NCBI GenBank assembly: GCA_904066235.2
Contig: CAJFCV020000002.1
Coordinates: 9,362,001-9,426,000 of the forward strand
Origin: Bursaphelenchus xylophilus
Lineage: Eukaryota; Nematoda; Chromadorea; Rhabditida; Aphelenchoididae
DNA: 64,000 nucleotides
Reading direction: 5' to 3'
The position numbers and the translations under genes are program-made. Below the pieces are notes generated by a model. The model was not told the DNA's origin. It did no database searches and worked only from the letters and a program-made list of their open reading frames with translations. Positions 30,601 to 40,021 of the stretch are shown here, in pieces; within the stretch, counting starts at the first letter, position 1, and each line of letters opens with the position of its first letter.

Positions 30601-32206
30601 TTATTTTTTGCCAATCTTCGACCAAAAAAACCTCGGTTGTGTCTGTAAAGCAGGAGCTAGGAGTCTCGTATACACCTTCCAAAACATTTCTCTCAACTTG
30701 TGCCCAGTTTTATCAAAATCTGAGCGCTGAATTTAGGGTACTTTACGGTCAGATTAGAAATCTCATACCAAAACAAAAATTCGAGATAAACAAAAAATTG
30801 ACTCCGGTTTAAAGAAAAATAACTGCTTTTCTACAAGGGAATTACTTTTTTCCAAGCTAATTTTGCAAACGTAAGAAGCAAATTTTTCTCTCTGACCGCT
30901 CTCCTCATTTTCAGTGTTCTCTAGCCGGAAAAGATCGTTGAATATCTTGAATTCCATTGCAAAACGCGAGATGAAATTTTCAGGAATTGAAAAGTGTCTT
31001 ACAAGGGCTCGGCAAAACCTCGTCCCCTGGTTTTATCTTGAAACATATACCATTCGAAAGAGCGTAAAAAACTGGTCTAGGATCACCTTGAATTAGCTGC
31101 TATTATCCACCTACGGGCTGGCTAGCGGGCATTTTTTAAAATTTCCAAATTGGATTTTGGAACTCTTTGCTTCTGAGGGGCAAACGGGATCGAATAATCA
31201 CTTTTCATATAAATATTAGTCATTTATGAGGTTGAACGCTTCAAACTATGTCAAAAAAATACAAGAGGTTTTCTGAGTTTGAAACATTCAGGTTGATGCA
31301 CTCAATGAGTGATTGCGCGATGTTTTAGGTCCTGTAACTCAAGACAAAGGAAGATGTTCCAAACATGTAAGATGTTTTCAGTCTCAATTTTTACGTACAT
31401 TCCGTTAGCGGGCATTTCTAGTAAAAATATGAAAGCCTTCGAAAGTTTCAACCAACCGGGATGCCCCACTACAAGGTCAAAGATGCCAAACTAAAAAAAA
31501 CGAAAAAGTTGTAGTTTTTTTCTTTTAAAATGGACCTGAGTATACACAAAAGTCTAGTCAAAAATTGAACACAACTTTCTGACTCTATTTGTTCCATACT
31601 AGCCAGAAAAATAAAAAAATCCAAAAGAGGATTCGAACCCGCTTCGCAGGTCCTTTTGAGCAGCGCCTTTCCCCACTAGGCCACCGAAGCACTGCTTCGT
31701 TTTGCTTTTGAAACCGATCGCGTTTGTTTTCTCAAAAGAAGGGTGAGACTAGCCTAGAACTAAAAAATGCTCGCTAGCCAGCGCGTAAGTGAATAATAGC
31801 AGCTAATAAAAGTCGCTTCTAGACCAGTTTTTTACGCTCTTTCAAATCGTATATGTTTTAAGAAAAAACCAGGGGACAAGGTTTTGCCGAGCCCTTGTTA
31901 GATTCATTATTGGTTCAAAATATCAAGCTAATCGGATGACGTCATTTTATGATTTTTGAAATTTTCGAATTTTTCGACTTACTATTTTCTGACGCATTCT
32001 GCTTCCTGTAGGATTCTGAAAAAGGTTCCAAATTACATTAGTTTCATTGAAAAATCAATAAACTATAAAAAATTTACTTTACCCTTCAAAACTTACAATC
32101 TGGTCCGGTTAAAATCCCCTCCGGGCCTTCCACATTCAATTTGTCCTTTGATTTGCCAAAAAAGGCAAGCTATTTGAATAAAAATAGACCAGAATACGAT
32201 CTTCAT
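24686..32206 (-). CDS. Secreted Cys-rich protein with acidic-basic tail, function unknown
   Basis: Complement of five exons: 32097-32206 (ATG at 32206), 30180-30256, 29748-29886, 25732-25863 and 24686-24890 (TGA). All have GT/AG borders and phases that add to 220 residues. The N terminus MKIVFWSIFIQIACLFWQIKG is a clear signal peptide. The body has about nine spaced cysteines (IECGRP, QQCWVYG, TGCIVE, DNCITK, QACHF, MTCLI, RDCNK, LKCYN, ALCSG), as in disulfide-bonded extracellular proteins. The tail is first acidic (DADEEEDPEEMEDY) and then very basic (DRRKKGKKKEKPE). I do not recognise the family. Intron 3 (25864-29747) contains an opposite-strand gene plus six or more repeat elements. The start is divergent from arginine kinase, 411 bp away. 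Confidence 0.75.
24960..25690. mobile_element. Degenerate CAGGGG-family copies
   Basis: Two eroded head-to-tail stretches keep AGCTCATGCTTTGCAACG, GCCGAGATATT, TCGAGAGAGTACGG and GAGAGTG(G/A)(C/T)CAGAG words. Recognisable termini are lacking. Confidence 0.5.
25921..26594. mobile_element. CAAGGAAAGT element with internal deletion and a nested MITE
   Basis: The left end is CGGAAAGTACTTTTATGAGG after TCA; the right end is CATAGAAGTACTTTCCTTG before TGA. Half of the interior palindrome has been replaced by unrelated sequence near 26185-26222. A 204-bp element is inserted in the right arm. Confidence 0.75.
26343..26546. mobile_element. 204-bp CTAGTCGCGG MITE nested in the preceding element
   Basis: Termini CTAGTCGCGGCAAAAAGTC and inverse. 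The host reads TTTTGATATATGTCTCG in uninterrupted copies and is split here as ..GATA|element|TATATG.., so a TA duplication is visible. The interior has GCACGGTGCAAAAGC and TGCACCGTGC, words shared with repeats at 55153-55467 and 59240-59690. Confidence 0.85.
26850..26914 (+). other. tRNA-like module in left arm of the 761-bp element
   Basis: An A-box-like TGGTCCGGTGGTCTGG is followed by a perfect B-box GGTTCGAATCC. The palindrome GGAAGCGCGCTTCC occupies the anticodon-arm position. A functional cloverleaf is unlikely because acceptor pairing is poor, but the internal Pol III promoter pattern is intact. Confidence 0.5.
27147..27213 (-). other. tRNA-like module in right arm of the 761-bp element
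   Basis: Inverse of the left-arm block: GGATTCGAACC (inverted B box) and the inverted A-box word CCAGACCACCGGACCA. The conservation of both modules matches that of the arms. Confidence 0.5.
27534..29201 (+). CDS. Small secreted protein nested in an intron of the opposite-strand gene
   Basis: Exon 1 (27534-27600) encodes MKAIVCVALIVLVGSNEISR, a typical signal peptide. Exon 2 (28882-29201, TAA) follows an in-phase TTTCAG acceptor. The total is 128 residues. The mature part starts RGE-WHCGDEDLYAISTDIMRQ and ends with a hydrophobic LCMILYSGKAWVLMVAKTDD. Only a few cysteines are present. I do not recognise the family. The 1.28-kb intron holds a complete CAGGGG element and palindromic MITEs. Codon-like composition in exon 2 and the secretory start make it a credible gene, although the hinge at the splice (R/GEWHC) should be confirmed by transcript data. 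Confidence 0.7.
27742..28184. mobile_element. 445-bp CAGGGG element, best-preserved copy
   Basis: Starts CAGGGGAAGTACCCCAAGTG and ends GGGGTACCTTCCTTG. TCA duplications lie at 27739-27741 and 28185-28187. The inverted repeat covers about 35 bp at the ends, and AGCTCGCGCTTTGCAG is inverted subterminally. It lies within the intron of the nested secreted-protein gene. Confidence 0.9.
28196..28815. repeat. 240-bp unique-looking flank plus palindromic MITE copy 3
   Basis: 28196-28440 is homologous to 44574-44814 (shared words GTCAAAAGT, TTCAAGTTAAATACT, GTGTGAGACACGACT, CCAGAATTTGACC-like). In both places it is followed by the CAGTGGCGG palindrome (28439-28688 here). A truncated second right half of the palindrome follows at 28689-28815 (ends GGTCCGCCACTGTA). 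Confidence 0.75.
29268..29690. mobile_element. CAGGGG element, terminally eroded copy
   Basis: From TTGCGACGCTCAGATTTT to CAGAACGCTACACTTAGAGT and ATCCCCTGT. The internal words GCAGCCGAGATATTGAACAA, GGCGGTCAGAGA and TACGGTAGAAATAG are preserved. Confidence 0.75.
29915..29960. repeat. Microsatellite-like (ATACATATATGT) run
   Basis: ATATACATATATGTATGC repeats twice with a short spacer, in an intron of the minus-strand secreted gene. Confidence 0.8.
30301..30745. mobile_element. CAGGGG element, diverged copy
   Basis: The left end TTAGGGAAGCACCCAAGTG precedes AACGCTCAGATTTT; the right end is AAATCTGAGCGCTG with TAGGGTACTTTACGG. Internal words are as in other copies. Confidence 0.7.
30828..31001. 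mobile_element. Partial CAGGGG element, cut by the next insertion
   Basis: ACAAGGGAATTACTTTTT begins it and TCTCTCTGACCGCTCTCC, then ATATCTTGAATTCC and CAAAACGCGAGATGAAATTT follow. It stops at the TTA target of the element starting at 31002. Confidence 0.6.
31002..31897. mobile_element. 896-bp CAAGGGCTCGG element with tRNA-like module
   Basis: TIRs start CAAGGGCTCGGCAAAACC; the next about 90 bp (GTCCCCTGGTTTT, AAAAACTGGTCTAG, GCTGCTATTAT, GCTGGCTAGCG) are also inverted at the other end. TTA duplications lie at 30999-31001 and 31898-31900. It is inserted inside an older CAGGGG-family fragment. No transposase is seen. Confidence 0.85.
31617..31692 (-). other. tRNA-like module in the 896-bp element
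   Basis: On the minus strand an A-box-like TGGCCTAGTGGGGAAAGGC and a perfect B-box GGTTCGAATCC are spaced as in a tRNA. The anticodon loop candidate CTCAAAA lacks a proper stem. As in the other tRNA-bearing elements, it sits in the interior, well away from the TIRs. Confidence 0.5.
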
Positions 32207-32617
32207 ATTAGAAAAGAGCCCGTGGGACGATTTGAAACATCCTTGCCTTAGGGCATAAACAGATCCAGGAAGATTTAATAATTTTTCCGCCGTTTAAAGA
32301 TCAAGAATTCGATGAAATCGCTGGAAAATACGTTTTTTGTGGATTATAAAAACGTGCAAAATGATATTTTAATTTTTTTACCGTGTTCTACACATCAAAA
32401 TTATGTCATAAAAATTCAATTTTTTGTCAGCATTTCCAAAAAAAATTAAAAATTTTTTTGAAAAAATCAAAAATTTGCTTGAGAAAATTAAGTCTCATTT
32501 TGAAATCATTATGAAAAAAATGAAATTTATGCAAATTTCCGTATAAAAGTCCTCCCATCCCCATAAATTGGTCTTATTTGTCCGTTTTGGATTTGTCGCG
32601 TGCGGTCGGTCCGAATC
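32207..32617. promoter_or_regulatory. Divergent promoter between secreted-protein gene and arginine kinase
   Basis: A 411-bp AT-rich spacer separates two divergent start codons. Poly(A)/poly(T) runs dominate and no TATA box is certain. GTATAAAAGTCC at about 32541-32552 is a reasonable TATA candidate for arginine kinase, about 70 bp upstream of its ATG. Confidence 0.5.
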
Positions 32618-35497
32618 ATGGCGAGAACCACCTTCTTCGCACAGAACTCCGCCTTGCTGAAGCTGCTCGGAGCGTCGGCCGGCGGTGCTGGCCTCGTCTA
32701 CACGTTCAACCAGGGAGTAAGTGGGGGATTTTTACGATTTGCTTGGGAAACTTGATGTTTTTGATGGTTCTGGGTGTTATTGAAGTTTTTGTGGGATCTA
32801 AGTAATAGGCTAGGGCTTATTTTGTCCTATTTTGTGCTGAAGATGGGCTGAAATTAAGCTTGGGCCATCTTTTGAGACCTTATTATGTTATCCATGGTTA
32901 ATATAAAAGGAGTTCTTGCAGATGAATCTTGTCTTTTTAGAACCCAAAGAGCTTGCCAAATTAAAGAGTATGCTCTGAAATGTTGTATTTTTTACCTTAC
33001 ACGCTTTTTTCCATCGCTCTTGGGTTACGGTAGCCATGTATTATATTGTCATCCTCTACAAAAAAAATCGTATTTTAGCCGTTTTGACATGTCAAATTTT
33101 AAAATTTTTTGACTTGCTATGACAGAAATGCCCATAATTTTTACTGCCTATCACCGATTACTCTTCTTTTGGCATACTGTAGCTGAAATTTCAATTTGCT
33201 CAAAAATGACGTCATAGCCCAAAAATAGTGATATCTGGAACAAAAAACATTTTTGAAGTTTTGAAAAGCACTTAGATAGCATTACACTGCCCACAGGGTT
33301 ACTGTAATCTCTAGTTTTTCCATTTTATCATCGAAAACCCGCGAATTTTAGGCCGAAATGAAGAAAAAGGAAAAAGAGAAGAGCAGCTCCGCGTCCGCAA
33401 AGTGCGCTGTGGACCCGGCGACGGTCAAGAAGATCGAGGAAGCCTATGCCAAGCTGAATGGACCCGAAGGAGCCAAATGCAAGTCGTTGCTGAAGAAACA
33501 TTTCACCAAGGACGTCTTGGAGCAGTGCAAATGCAGAAAGACCAAGCTGGGCGCCACTTTGTATGACGTCATCCGATCCGGAGTCTACAATTTGGATGCT
33601 GGTGTGGGAGTCTACGCTCCGGACGCCGAGTCCTACAAGGTAAAAGGGGATATAAAAAAAAAATTTTATTTTGTGAGGGGATGACGAATTTTATGAGCTT
33701 ACGGTAGGTAAAGTAAGGTAATTTGATGGTGATTTTTGATGTTGTTGGTCGTTTTTATGATTTCAATAGTGTCAACAGGGTATTAGAGGGTCATTTATAT
33801 CTTTTTGAAGATATAAGAGACATTAGTTTGCGCTTGCTTGACGTTATATTGTACTAGGTCATCAAGTGTAATATAACTGATATGTCGATTGTTAAATTCA
33901 ATATTTTGATTCGAAGAATTTTTAGACCGATTTTAGGTGCCATTGGCATCTCGATAGACTTTTTTTTAGACCTAAATTTTAGCTTAGCCACCTTATATTA
34001 CACTTGATGACCTAGTATAATATAATTGAAATTTCAGCAAGCTTTACGCCGATCTTAGCTTCTAACCGCACTTGATCTATGCTAAAAGGCCTCTGCTCCT
34101 CTCATGATTCATTTCCAGACCTTCGGCCCGCTCTTCGACAAGATTATCGAGGATTACCATGGATTCGGCCCCAAGCAGAAGCAACCTCCCGTCGACCTGG
34201 GCGAAGGCAAGACCAAGAACTTCCCCCCATTGGACCCCAAAGGAAAGTACATCAAGTCGACGAGAATCCGCTGTGGCCGCTCCTTCCAAGGCTATCCGTT
34301 CAATCCGCTGCTGAAGGCCGAGGATTACGAGGCCATGGAGAAGAAGGTCAAGGCCGTTTTTGATAGTGTTTCGGACAAGGAATTGAAGGGAACGTACTAT
34401 CCGTTGACCGGCATGAGCAAGGAGACTCAGAATCAGCTGATCAAGGACCATTTCTTGGTGAGTTGGGGGAGCAAAGGAGAAGAATTGTATTAATTTAGTC
34501 AAAATTGGATGAGTTTAGGCGGAAAAGTTGATTTTTTCCAAGGAAATTTGAATTTTTTGGGAATAAAAAGAAGATTACAATAGCTACTGAAATTTAGAGG
34601 GCTTGTAAGTAGCCTGGAGTATCAGTTACAGTAAGAAATTGCTATTTTTTAAGAGGGTTTTCTCTAAAAGTCATCATTTTTTTAGTTCAAAGAAGGCGAT
34701 CGCCATCTCCAGCACGCCAACGCCTGCAACTTCTGGCCCAAAGGACGTGGCATCTTCCACAACAATGACAAGACGTTCCTGGTTTGGGTGAATGAAGAGG
34801 ACCATCTGCGCTTGATCTCCATGCAAGAAGGAAGCGATGTGGGCAAGGTGTTGGACCGTCTGATTCGAGGAGTCAAAGCCATCGAAGCCAAGGTTCCGTT
34901 TGGCAGAGATGAGCGTCTGGGCTACTTGACCTTCTGCCCGACCAATTTGGGAACTACGGTTCGCGCCTCGGTCCATATCAAGCTACCGAAGGTGTCGGCT
35001 CGCAAGGATTTCAAACAGATCTGCGATAAATTGCACTTGCAGGTAGGTGAAGGAGCGGGAAATGAAAATTTGGGACATTTCTAAGATTTTGGCAGCATTT
35101 ACGGGCAGTTTGAATGGGTTGCCCCCATTCCCCTGATTGTCAGGGTTTTCGTGGCGGGACCCAAAAAATCTGAAAATGTTTTGTGTCTCACAGCGAAAAT
35201 TACCTAGATTGAAAACTTTCATTTTATTGTAAGCCAAATAATCAATTATTACTTATTTTCAAATTTTATTCCCATAAAAACGTTAAATTCTGTAGATCTG
35301 ACCTTATTCTTGCCTAAAATTTGATTTCAACCCCGATTTTTCAGGTCCGCGGAATCCACGGCGAACACTCGGAGAGCGAAGGCGGAGTCTACGACATCTC
35401 CAACAAGGCCCGTCTCGGAATGAGCGAATACGAAGCCGTCAAACAGATGTATGATGGCGTCAAGGAACTCATCAGACTCGAGGAAGCCGAAGCCTGA
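32618..35497 (+). CDS. Arginine kinase with N-terminal hydrophobic extension
   Basis: Five exons (32618-32716, 33352-33639, 34119-34457, 34686-35042, 35345-35497), all phase 0, give 411 residues. The enzyme transfers phosphate between ATP and arginine to buffer ATP. Diagnostic motifs are [20 protein letters not shown] (guanidino specificity region), STRIRCGRS (nucleotide-binding arginines), VNEEDH (about 277-282, substrate glutamate), the reactive cysteine in [11 protein letters not shown] (about Cys326) and [13 protein letters not shown] (flexible loop). The C terminus [12 protein letters not shown] is standard. The family core is about 355-360 residues. The extra roughly 40 N-terminal residues ([20 protein letters not shown], then GGAGLVYTF) form their own exon, resembling a mitochondrial presequence or membrane anchor. 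An AATAAA follows at about 35527. Confidence 0.96.
33844..34025. repeat. Inverted pair of 33-bp words in an arginine kinase intron
   Basis: 33844-33876 and 33993-34025 are almost exact reverse complements, each built of TTATATT...CTAGGTCATCAAGTG..AATATAA-like halves. The two words lie 116 bp apart. Confidence 0.8.
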
Positions 35498-36459
35498 ATT
35501 CTTCTTTTTGCCGATTGATTTTTCAAATAAATCTTTGGGAATTGGTGTACTTGCGTTTGAGATGTCGATATGAGAAAAAGGAGGGCACAATGATTGTTAA
35601 ATTTTGGGAGAAAAAGCAACTTTTTTATAATCAACATCAAGTCAGATGGTGAAGAAAAATTGATCAAAAAATCGGTGAGAACATGGTCGTATTGAGGAAT
35701 TGATGTTTGTATGTCATCATAAGGGAATGGACATTGTATTCGACTTTGATTTGAAAAGGAAATTCTATCTTAAATGTTCATAAAAGCCAGTTGAAAAAGT
35801 AATCAAATAAAAATGCTTTCAAATTCGAAAATCAACTTTGATACAATTTTTTATACTTTTGATGTACATAATAAATCCACCTCAACCAATTTCTTGAGGT
35901 TTTGTACAGTTTTACAAATTTTCCTTCCACCGGGATCGAACTCGCGACCTCTCGATTACTAAATTTGACCAAAATCCACTATACCACAAAAAATGGGTGA
36001 TGACTTTTTACACTTTTTTAAAATGTTTCTAGAGCAGAATTTTACGCTGATTAACATATGTAAAAATCAGCTGCGGCGTTTCAGAAACAAATTTTTGATG
36101 GCCGATTATTTTTGGCCGAAACCGCATTACGGTATGTTACAGTAACCCGACCGCCGAAATTCTGAATTCACGATGACGAGCATGCCCGAAAACATCAGTA
36201 TTCTCAATTTCAGCCATTTCGAATACGTAGTTATGCTGTAGTGGTCAATTACTGTAAAAACATTAAATTGTAAATTACAGTAGGTTAGTGAGAGAATTAG
36301 GCAAAAATAGTTTCGGAATATGTATACTAAATGCCTGAAGTCATTTTAAAAGCAAAAACTCAAAATCCATTTTTTCCTATGTCCCGGCGGCTGATTCACT
36401 GACCCAGAAATCGTGTTTTAATTTTTTGCCCTTACTGTATTCCATTTCTAGAAGCGTTT
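35498..36459. other. Arginine kinase 3' flank, no gene seen; tRNA-like relic
   Basis: No coding exon supported. On the minus strand at about 35925-35990 a tRNA-like stretch has A-box TGGTATAGTGGATT and B-box GAGTTCGATCCC, but the anticodon arm does not fold well, and no TIRs are visible around it. It is therefore a tRNA pseudogene or relic of a tRNA-carrying element. Confidence 0.45.
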
Positions 36460-36923
36460 ATACGAACTAGGCATGGCTCCGGGCCGGGCTTTGCAAAATT
36501 TTCCGGCCCGGGCCGGGCCGACTGATTTCTCGGCCCGCTTACAGGCTTTGATTTTTAGGCCCGGCCCGGCCCGGGCCGGCCCGGTTTTTTTGAAATCTGA
36601 GTTTTGCCCGGAAAAAAGGAAAAAACAAGCTTTTTCGATATAATTTTTCATTTTTTCAAACACAATGCTGATAGCAAACGTAAAGTGATCTTATGTACCT
36701 AGGTTTTGCTAAATTTTTCTATACATTTTGCAAAAATTTGTCATAATTTTCCTTTCATGTCCGCTTTCTTTCTTTCCAGCCTAATATAAAAAATTTCCGG
36801 GCCGAACCGGGCCGGGCTTTCCAAATTTTTCAAGCCCGGGCCCGGGCCGGGCTTGGAGATTTAAGCCCGAGCCTGCGGCCCGGGCCGGCCCGGCCCGGTT
36901 TGCAGCCATGCTTAATACGAACT
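36460..36923. mobile_element. hAT-like MITE with GGCCCGG-rich ends
   Basis: The termini AGGCATGGCTCCGGGCCGGG and (inverse) AAGCATGGCTGCAAACCGGG face each other. The flanking direct repeat ATACGAACT (36460-36468 and 36915-36923) gives an 8-9-bp target duplication. Four clusters of (GGCCCGG)n separate AT-rich interior DNA. TIR style and duplication length fit hAT elements. Confidence 0.75.
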
Positions 36924-37486
36924 CGATTATTTGCCAAATACTGCGCGAATTTGAATCGTCACTGGCACCGCAGCGCTCTGATTGAAATCCGATGCAGCCC
37001 CGCGAATCAGCGCTGTGTTTGATATCCGAAAAAGGGGATCCGAAAAAAAAGAGGGGAAGCGGGGACAGGATTTGTTTGGACTTCATTTCGGACGTGGCCG
37101 ATGGGTTTTATAACGGTCGCGGCGCTTTATTGATTCACCTTTGGGGCCTGGTTTAACAAAGATTTTTGTTTCAATAACTGCCTTTCGTGGCTGTTACTAC
37201 AATTTGAAGGGGGTTTGGTGGGGCTGTCACTACAATAGATGGTATGTTGTGACAGCTATTACAGTAACCTGGCTGGGAGAGATATTTTTTCGAGATTTTT
37301 GAGTCTTGAGGGTTACTGTAGCGAAGTGAAATTTTGTTTTGAAAACAGAAATCCTTTGATATTTTTGAGTTGGTTACGCCTTGAAATTTACTATTTGGAT
37401 GTATTCAACGATTTCTACGCTCTTCGTATTTGATTTTCATCACTTTAAAATTTTAAAAAATCGCAGTTTCTGAGCTACAACTTAAA
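36924..37486 (+). promoter_or_regulatory. Upstream region of the bHLH gene
   Basis: No exon seen. Repeated GTTACTGTA(A/G) words and a GC-richer stretch (GAGGGGAAGCGGGGACAGG) are present. No splice acceptor lies immediately before the ATG. Confidence 0.4.
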
Positions 37487-39777
37487 ATGACGTCATTATC
37501 GAATGAAAATTCCGAGTCATCTTCCAATCATCATATGGACTCCAATCAATCATTGGCCATCGAACGACCCCAACCATTTATGGTCACTTCTCTGCCGGCT
37601 TACAATTTGAATCTTCTGCCTGGGTATACGGTAGCCGGAACAAACCTACTGTATCCGCCAGGTAAGGAGAAAAAGAATGCCCAAAAATTTTAGAACACTT
37701 CTGGTTATGTTTGTTGTCACTTTTCTTTTATTTTTTTGGTTCTTTCTTGGTTCACCGAGACGGCGAAGAAACGGCGAACTGCGCCCGGGCTTTTCGATGA
37801 GATCTGATTTTTGTAGGGTTTATGCTAAATTTGGAATTTAGGTTTTATGTGGATAAAAAATAGAGCTAAAGATGGTGTTATAGAGCGTTTATTTTCCATA
37901 TTTGGTTGAATAATTATGGAGATATACGCATTTTACTTTAATATACCAAGTGCAATATAAAAAGGTCAAATTTTCTTTGAATTCTTGAAAAATCTTGGCT
38001 TAGAATAGGGCACCGTGACAGCCTTTTCTTCGCTGTTCATCTAAAAATCCTGTCAGAGCTCAGAAAGTTCCGTTTTCGTCTCAAAATCTTTAGTGTAATT
38101 TCAAAACTTCTGAAAAATGATGATTTTTCTGAAAACTCTTCAAAATTCAGGTGTCGACTACAACCAAATCAACGAATTCCTCCCTCAAATGACAGTCCTA
38201 CTCCCTCAACAAACTTTACCATCAATTTCCGAGCCATCAAAAGCCAAAGAAGAAGCGCCTAAGGCGCTCGAACAATCCCTCCCAAAACCCGCAGACAACG
38301 ACGGGATGGGTCCGCCGACCAAGAAAAAGATCATCAGCCCATTCTCTTCCGAGGCCAAGGTTCCGCTGCCTTCACAGTTGGATGAATTGTGGTGAGTTTG
38401 GGTGCAAGGATAATGTAAATTTTGGTGTTTAGGAGCTATGGAACCACTGTTCATAGACGGAATCAAAGAGAAAGAGATCGAGTTCGACAGGTTAATGATG
38501 GTTATGCAAGATTGCGGGAACATCTCCCTTTAATCGAGAGGTAAATCCAGGTTTTTTCACAAGGAGAGTACCCCTATGGGGGCTCCTGATTTTTGACGGG
38601 ATATATGTCAAAAAATCCAAAAAATTGTGCTGATGAAGGGTATGTAAAAATTACCTGCCAAATTTAGGTTTTTAGGGGTGAAAAATCAATCGCAAGTTGA
38701 CTTAAAGTCCTATGTACAAGTCCTACGTAAACCCATTTTCGCTTAATTTTCCACAGGTTTACAACTTTTATTTTAGCTTAAAGTTATGTTTCTTGAGTTT
38801 CTTAAGACGTAATAAATCAGTCTTGGCACAAAAATTTATTTTTCAGACCTTCAACTTCGAAAAAAGTTGATTCAGCCCAAAAGGGAAATCGAACCCGTCC
38901 GGCGCCCCCCTCTTGATTCCCAGACTACGGCACTAGCCACTCGCCTACGCTCTCTTCCGGAGGAAAAGATCGATGCGCCTTTTGTAGCGAAATTAATTAA
39001 CAGGGGAAGTACTCCAAGTGCGACGCTCAGATTTTGATGAAACTTGGCACAAATTTAGAACAATTTTTTCTAATATATATGCGAGAATCCTAGCTCGCGC
39101 TTTACAGAAACAAGCGAGATTTTTAGATCGAAAGTCGGCCAAAATTTCGGACTTTTTGCCGAATTTCGGCACGAAAAGTTTCGTGCCTATTTCAACTGTA
39201 AAGGCTAGTGTTTCCACAAAAAATCAAATTTTTCCGCTGCCAAAGTTATGGCCAAAAAGCGCTTTTCTCTCTGACCGCTCTCCACGTTTAGCGTGCTCTC
39301 TCGGCGGCATAAATCGTCCGATATCTTGGTGGCACCCGCAAAGCGCGAGCTAAAACTTTCAGGAACTGATATTTAGTCCAAATCCGACGTGTGTGCAAAA
39401 TTTAAAGAAAATCTGAGCGTCGCACTTGGATTACTTCCCCTGTAAGCCAGTTTTTGGGCAATTTAGACCCCTAAACCCAAAATTGGGCAGCTTAGTTTTA
39501 TATATTCTTGATCAGCACAATTTTTTGGATTTGATATGTCCCGTCGAAAAGTAGGAGCCCCCATAAAAGTACTTTCCTTCTCACGTCAGATAAAATTTAC
39601 CATCACATTGTTTTACATCCCTATGATTTCAGTGAGAAGCGAATAAGCAAGGTAGACACTCTCCGACTCGCCATCATCTACATCCATCATCTAGAAAATG
39701 TAGTGAGGAATGTAAATCACGAATTGGAATGCGTTTGCTTCCTGCATTATCAGCCCTCCGGCAATTCATCGAACTAG
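37487..39777 (+). CDS. Achaete-scute-type bHLH transcription factor
   Basis: Four exons (37487-37661, 38151-38391, 38433-38540, 39633-39777) join in phase to 222 residues. The Ser/Asn/Pro-rich N-terminal 140 residues have no domain. The bHLH spans about 147-198: basic region RRNQRERDRVRQVN (with the E-box-reading Glu-Arg), helix 1 DGYARLREHLP, a very short loop IESEKR, and helix 2 ISKVDTLRLAIIYIHHL. The RRNxRERxRVxxVNxG and SKVxTLRxA patterns place it with Achaete-scute/ASCL factors (HLH-3/-4/-6/-14/-19 in C. elegans), which dimerise with E proteins to specify neurons or gland cells. The orthologue cannot be assigned from this view. The basic region and helix 2 are separated by a 1.1-kb intron that is almost wholly transposon. 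Confidence 0.88.
38560..39580. mobile_element. CAAGG element (GGGGGCTCC subtype) with tRNA-like core, copy 2
   Basis: Left CAAGGAGAGTACCCCTATGG, right inverse ending CTTTCCTTC, flanked by TCA duplications (38557-38559, 39581-39583). The interior matches the 18977 copy in reverse orientation, including the tRNA-like module (minus strand, about 38880-38970; inverted B box GGAAATCGAACCC). A CAGGGG element is nested at 39001-39442. Confidence 0.85.
39001..39442. mobile_element. CAGGGG element nested in the bHLH-intron transposon
   Basis: CAGGGGAAGTACTCCAAGTG to GGATTACTTCCCCTG with TAA duplications (38998-39000, 39443-39445). The host copy at 18977 is uninterrupted at this point (GCTCAATTTCGC at about 19120), confirming the insertion. 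Confidence 0.9.
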
Positions 39778-40021
39778 TCAAGTGCAATATAAAAAAGTCA
39801 TTTTTAAGCGGGGATTTGAATAAAGACATGTATAATAAGACGCACTGTATTTTGGAGGCTAGTTTGGAGCCGCCTAGCCTGCTCTCCGAATCCACTGTGC
39901 GAAATGCACATCGCCCAACCACGAAAACCATCGATGCCAAAATCTTGGCATTCTGCAATTCCACAAAAAAATAGAAAAAACCCCTAATTTTTTGCTTTTT
40001 GCTGGCTACAAAAATGCTCCA

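Noticed and set aside
37239..37433. Upstream plus-strand open frame before the bHLH gene
   Set aside because: No splice donor compatible with the bHLH exon and unremarkable composition.
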